Below, in pieces: positions 60,473 through 64,000 of a stretch of 64,000 nucleotides of DNA; the first letter of the stretch is position 1; every line of letters begins with the position of its first letter. The notes below the pieces were generated by a model that saw only the letters and a program-made list of their open reading frames with translations, searched no databases and had not been told where the DNA came from. Location: the NCBI GenBank assembly GCA_016795465.1, contig JAEUHK010000073.1, positions 1-64,000 on the forward strand, written 5' to 3'. A program made the translations under genes and the position numbers. This stretch comes from Verrucomicrobiaceae bacterium (GTDB lineage: Bacteria; Verrucomicrobiota; Verrucomicrobiia; Verrucomicrobiales; Verrucomicrobiaceae).

Positions 60473-62353
60473 ATGCGCCAGCTCCTGCTTTCGACCTTTC
60501 TCCTCGTCCCGTCGCTGCGCGCCGCCGTCGGTGATCCGCAGCTCGCCACCGATCACCCGTGGTATCCGGGCGAGCTCGCGATGTCGTCGTTTGAGCAGCT
60601 CGCTCAAACGGCTGCTGAGCAATATGAACGCACCACCGGCCACAAAGCCGACAGCGATCATCACAAGGCACTCGCCGCGTGGTTCTTCCGCAACACGCAC
60701 TACGCCCACGGCGAGGAGGGCAAAGAGAACCTGTGGGGCAAAGGTTTTGCCAACGACACGCAGCACGCCACTCGCGACTACTGGACAGGTCTCTTCGCGC
60801 ATGGCTTTGGCCTTTGCGGAACGACGCACGCGCAGTGGACCGCGGAGCTGGATGCGCTGCTCGGCCCCTGCCGCAGCCGCGTCACCGGCACGAAGGGGCA
60901 CAACAGCTTCGAGGTCTTTCTCAAAGGCGGCCCGTATGGCGAGGGACGCTGGGCCATGCTCGATCACGATCTCTCCAGCGTCATTTACGATGCCATGGGC
61001 ACCTCGCTGCTCGGGCTCGATGTCATCGCGAAGCATCATGAGCGCTTCGCGCGGCGCGATTACCATCCCGAGCGGCAAAAAGGCTGGCTCATCTGCGGCC
61101 TGCACAAGGATGACGGTGCCTCCTACGCCGCCTTCAACAGCGCCGAGTATCGCGCCGGCTATGCGGGCGCTCCGCCGCTCGTGCAGCTCCGCAAAGGCGA
61201 AAGCTTGCGCCGTTGGTTTGAGCCCGGACTCGACGATGGCAAAACCTTCGTCTTCTGGGGCCGCAATCCGATGATCAAAGGCATCCCCGGGCCGGAGCGC
61301 TCGCGCACGTGGGTGAATCAGCCGGAAAAGATGCACGGCTCGAAAAACGGCACGCCGCACATCGACGGCCAGGCACGCTACGGCAATGCCGTGTATCACT
61401 GGCGGCCCGACTTCGCCGATGGCGTCGTCAGCAGCGATGACAAGCACGTCACGCTCGAATTTTTCACGCCCTACATCATCGGCACCACACCAGCTGATGA
61501 CAGCGAGTGGGGCATCTACAAGCCCGGCGGCAAAAACGGCCTCGTTTTGCGCGGTAGCGCCACCTGCACCGTCGCCGTCTCCACCGATGGCGGTGCCTCA
61601 TGGCATGACGCGGGTACCTTCCGCGATGGACTCGACCTCACCGATCACGTCAAAGGCCACCGCCAGTATCATCTGCGCTTCGATGCGCCGGCCGCGCAGC
61701 TTCAAAAGGCGAACATCTCCATCACCACCGTCTGCCAGGCGAATGCGGCCACCTTTCCGCGTTTGAAGGAAAACGGCACGCGCATCCGCTACGAGGCCAG
61801 CGGCCGTGGCATCGTCAGCTACGGTCCGAACAAGCAACAAGCCGCGCCGCGCATCATCGAGGGCGCGTTTGATTCACCGAAGGTCACGCTCGAGTTCGCC
61901 ACGCCTCGCGGCGAGAGCATCCAAGGTCTGCACGTCGCCACACAGATCGCCTCCAGCAATCCACCGAGCCCCGACATCGCTTATCACATCGATTGCTCGC
62001 TCGACGGCGGCCAGACATGGGCCTCCATGCTCAAAGACGGCCGCATTGAGCGTCGCGGTGCCGAGCCTGCGGACTTCTGGTCGCAGTCGATGTGGAGCGC
62101 CGCGCTCAACCTGCCGGAAAACACCGCCAGCAACGTCCGCGTGCGCTTTCACAACACCGGCGGCAAGCGCTACCTCCGCGCCGAAGGTCATCTGCTTTAT
62201 CCCGTGAGCGGCACCGCCTCGAAAGTCACCTTCGCCTGGACCGACAGCACCGGCGAGCACCAGCAAACCAAACTCCTCGACCATCGGGAGAGCTGGGAAA
62301 TCCCCACGCACCAGCAGGTGAAGACCCGCTGGGTCGAGATCGCTCATCCGTGA
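60473..62353 (+). CDS. Secreted transglutaminase-like protein
   Basis: A 626-residue protein from ATG 60473 (MRQLLLSTFLLVPSLRAAV, signal peptide); an in-frame start at 60368 has no family support. A papain-fold transglutaminase-like core shows the triad C115 (FGLCGTTH), H143 (GHNSFEV) and D164 (MLDHDL). The following 450 residues are beta-rich, with 'VAVSTDGGASWHDAG' and 'YHIDCSLDGGQTWASM' Asp-box-like turns. The activity could be peptide crosslinking or, more commonly for bacterial members, proteolysis. Substrate is unknown. Confidence 0.75.
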   Translation: MRQLLLSTFLLVPSLRAAVGDPQLATDHPWYPGELAMSSFEQLAQTAAEQYERTTGHKADSDHHKALAAWFFRNTHYAHGEEGKENLWGKGFANDTQHATRDYWTGLFAHGFGLCGTTHAQWTAELDALLGPCRSRVTGTKGHNSFEVFLKGGPYGEGRWAMLDHDLSSVIYDAMGTSLLGLDVIAKHHERFARRDYHPERQKGWLICGLHKDDGASYAAFNSAEYRAGYAGAPPLVQLRKGESLRRWFEPGLDDGKTFVFWGRNPMIKGIPGPERSRTWVNQPEKMHGSKNGTPHIDGQARYGNAVYHWRPDFADGVVSSDDKHVTLEFFTPYIIGTTPADDSEWGIYKPGGKNGLVLRGSATCTVAVSTDGGASWHDAGTFRDGLDLTDHVKGHRQYHLRFDAPAAQLQKANISITTVCQANAATFPRLKENGTRIRYEASGRGIVSYGPNKQQAAPRIIEGAFDSPKVTLEFATPRGESIQGLHVATQIASSNPPSPDIAYHIDCSLDGGQTWASMLKDGRIERRGAEPADFWSQSMWSAALNLPENTASNVRVRFHNTGGKRYLRAEGHLLYPVSGTASKVTFAWTDSTGEHQQTKLLDHRESWEIPTHQQVKTRWVEIAHP

Positions 62354-62389
62354 GCACCTGCCACATCCATTTCATCCCACACACACATC

Positions 62390-63427
62390 ATGCCACTCCA
62401 CGCCCTCAGCACCACCCCCGTCGAGCATTGCGAACTCTGCCACAGCACCCACTTCACCGAAGTGGGGAGCAAAGACCGGGATGGTCAGCCCTTGCGCACC
62501 GTGATCTGCGAAAACTGCGGCCTCGTCTTCTCCGATCCGCGGCCCGCTTCCACGCAGATCGACGATTTTTACCGCGAAGGCTATCGCATGGCCTACAAGC
62601 AGGCCTGGCAGCCGCGGCTGAAGCACACCTACCGCGCTGGAAAGGTCGCGCAGGTCCGTCTGCGTCATCTCATGCCGCTGCTCGCACCCGGATCGAGCGT
62701 GCTCGACTTCGGCTCCGGTGGCGGCGAGCTCGTCTTCATCCTGCGTGAGCTCGGTCATGACGCACGCGGCATCGAGCCAAACATCGGCTACGCCGAATAC
62801 TCGCGCGATGTGCTCGGCATCCCGGTGCAGATCGGCGGCTTCGCCGAGGCACGCGTGGAGCCGCGCAGCCTCGATCTCGTCACACTTTTTCACGTCGCCG
62901 AGCATCTGGAGCATCCCGTCGAGGCCTTCAAACAAGCCGCGCAGTGGCTTCGCGTTGGCGGCAAGCTCTACATCGAGGTGCCCAATGTCGAAAGCCGCTG
63001 CATCTGGCCCTCCAGCCGTTTTCATCAGGCGCATCTCTACAACTTCAACGCCGCCACGCTCGCTCAGGCCGGACGCCTCGCGGGCTTGGAAGTCGTCACC
63101 ACCTTCACCTCCGAGGACGGCGGCAATGTCACCGCCATCTTTGAAAAGCCCGAGACGCCCATCGAAACCGCACCCACGCCGCTGGCCGACAATGCCGATC
63201 GCGTCACGCGCATCCTCCGCGATCACACCGCTCTCGCGCATGCCTTCACCGCGCATCCTTACACACGCCCCATTCAAAAACTTCGCCGCCAGTGGGACGA
63301 GCGCCGCGCCATCGCCCGCTTCAGCGATGGCAAAACACTCCTGCAGCACCTCGCCCGCGAGATCCAGCATCCGCAGCGCCCCAATCGGCACTCCGCACAA
63401 ACCGTGAAGCTCATCGCCGCCACCTGA
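62390..63427 (+). CDS. Zinc-ribbon class I SAM-dependent methyltransferase
   Basis: A 345-residue methyltransferase. An N-terminal zinc-ribbon-like part has paired cysteines (EHCELCHS and VICENCG). The SAM-binding core (about 95-215) shows motif I LDFGSGGGE, followed by acidic GIEPN and the FHVAEHLEHP motif. The arrangement resembles sugar C-methyltransferases and other methyltransferase_23 proteins that act on nucleotide sugars or lipids. The substrate is not known. Confidence 0.85.
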   Translation: MPLHALSTTPVEHCELCHSTHFTEVGSKDRDGQPLRTVICENCGLVFSDPRPASTQIDDFYREGYRMAYKQAWQPRLKHTYRAGKVAQVRLRHLMPLLAPGSSVLDFGSGGGELVFILRELGHDARGIEPNIGYAEYSRDVLGIPVQIGGFAEARVEPRSLDLVTLFHVAEHLEHPVEAFKQAAQWLRVGGKLYIEVPNVESRCIWPSSRFHQAHLYNFNAATLAQAGRLAGLEVVTTFTSEDGGNVTAIFEKPETPIETAPTPLADNADRVTRILRDHTALAHAFTAHPYTRPIQKLRRQWDERRAIARFSDGKTLLQHLAREIQHPQRPNRHSAQTVKLIAAT

Positions 63428-63436
63428 TTTCCCACC

Positions 63437-64000
63437 ATGCAGCCATCACCCACCTACATCGCCCTCAATCGCGCCACCTTTGGTCCCACGGCTGAGGAAA
63501 TCGCCCGTGTCGAAAGCATCGGCTGGAGCGCGTGGGTCGAGGAGCAGCTCAAACCGGATGCGGCGGCGAAAGACGACACGGTGAAGCGAATCGCCGCCCA
63601 CAAGCTCGAAATCGAATACGAGCACGAGGGCATGATGGCACCCGCGATGATGATGAGGGCCGAAAAGCCCGCCATGATGGCCGCGGCGGCCCCCGACGGC
63701 AAAAAGCCCGAAAAACAGAAGTTCAAGGTGAAGGAGAAACGCGGCCTCACCTCGCTCGAAAAGCCGCTGGAGCAGCTTTTCCGCGTCCAGCGCCAGGACG
63801 ACTATCCGTATCAGGAAGTCGAGCGCTGCTCCTTCGAGGTCGAGGTCGCCACGCTCATCCGCGCCTGCTACTCCAAATGGCAGGTGAAGGAGCTGCTCGT
63901 CGATTTCTGGCACAACCACTTCAACGTCAACATCGACGCCGACGACACCATCCGCGCCGTCTGGCCCGCGTATGATCGCGATGTCATCCGCAAGCACGCG
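63437..64000 (+). CDS. DUF1800-domain protein, 5' part (cut by window end)
   Basis: The first 188 residues only; the frame is open to the window edge. NRATFGPTAEEIARVESIGWSAWVEEQL is the DUF1800 opening, and 'LLVDFWHNHFNVNIDADD' is its conserved core. Residues ~55-95 are a methionine/alanine/lysine-rich insertion. In Verrucomicrobiota DUF1800 genes usually precede a DUF1501 gene, which would lie beyond the window. It starts 9 bp after the methyltransferase stop. Confidence 0.85.
   Translation, partial: MQPSPTYIALNRATFGPTAEEIARVESIGWSAWVEEQLKPDAAAKDDTVKRIAAHKLEIEYEHEGMMAPAMMMRAEKPAMMAAAAPDGKKPEKQKFKVKEKRGLTSLEKPLEQLFRVQRQDDYPYQEVERCSFEVEVATLIRACYSKWQVKELLVDFWHNHFNVNIDADDTIRAVWPAYDRDVIRKHA

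Overview
The window is GC-rich bacterial DNA. Its gene content points to the phylum Verrucomicrobiota, probably a Verrucomicrobium/Prosthecobacter-like free-living heterotroph. The supporting features are a giant autotransporter-type beta-solenoid protein with a PEP-CTERM tail, a Gloeo/Verruco (GloVer) repeat protein, a HAF-repeat protein, TIGR03806-type and DUF1800/DUF3472/DUF6268 proteins, a hybrid GntR-LacI regulator, and heavy loading with palindromic repeats. No rRNA, tRNA, CRISPR array, prophage or classical insertion sequence was recognised. The assignment is inference from protein families, not from a marker gene.

Layout. 0-8 kb: a tightly overlapping operon with threonine dehydrogenase (tdh), a Tat-exported oxidoreductase, a DUF3472 protein, glycine C-acetyltransferase (kbl) and a tricorn-like S41 protease. 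8-22 kb: a hybrid regulator with a palindromic operator faces a 1,320-residue PEP-CTERM beta-solenoid protein. Next come a REP-associated transposase (RAYT) inside a cluster of seven REP hairpins and a 2,460-residue fusion of sugar dehydrogenase, dihaem cytochrome and beta-solenoid. 22-33 kb: an OmpR-type two-component system, a second RAYT between two REPIN copies, and four secreted or membrane repeat proteins. 33-42 kb: a dipeptidyl-peptidase, a sialidase, a TRIC-type channel, a TPR protein, a tRNA-hydroxylase/pseudouridine-synthase fusion and a LysR regulator. 42-48 kb: a three-gene type I secretion locus. 48-53 kb: an outer-membrane barrel, a soluble PAS kinase with its NarL-type regulator, and a PIN toxin-antitoxin pair. 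53-64 kb: an SDR, tiny lipoproteins, a GH63 glucosidase, a site-2 protease with CBS domains, a DUF2934 protein, an HPF-like protein, a transglutaminase-like protein, a methyltransferase and the start of a DUF1800 protein.

The most interesting system is a candidate regulon read directly from the DNA. Four promoters (near 22.70, 27.23, 29.99 and 31.70 kb) carry two GTWAC/TAAC-type half-sites 11 bp apart. In each one the second half-site begins exactly 38 bp before a -10-like hexamer with A at position 2, A at position 4 and T at position 6. One promoter drives the two-component system itself; the other three drive large secreted repeat proteins. This suggests an autoregulated OmpR-family system controlling the cell-surface coat.

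A second theme is palindromic repeats that enter genes. Family A supplies the last residues and stop codon of the PEP-CTERM protein and of its own transposase. A 27-bp inverted repeat is translated at the N-terminus of a TolC-like protein. Another palindrome lies in frame inside the GH63 glucosidase. At least seven unrelated repeat families occur in the window, and two are associated with RAYT genes.
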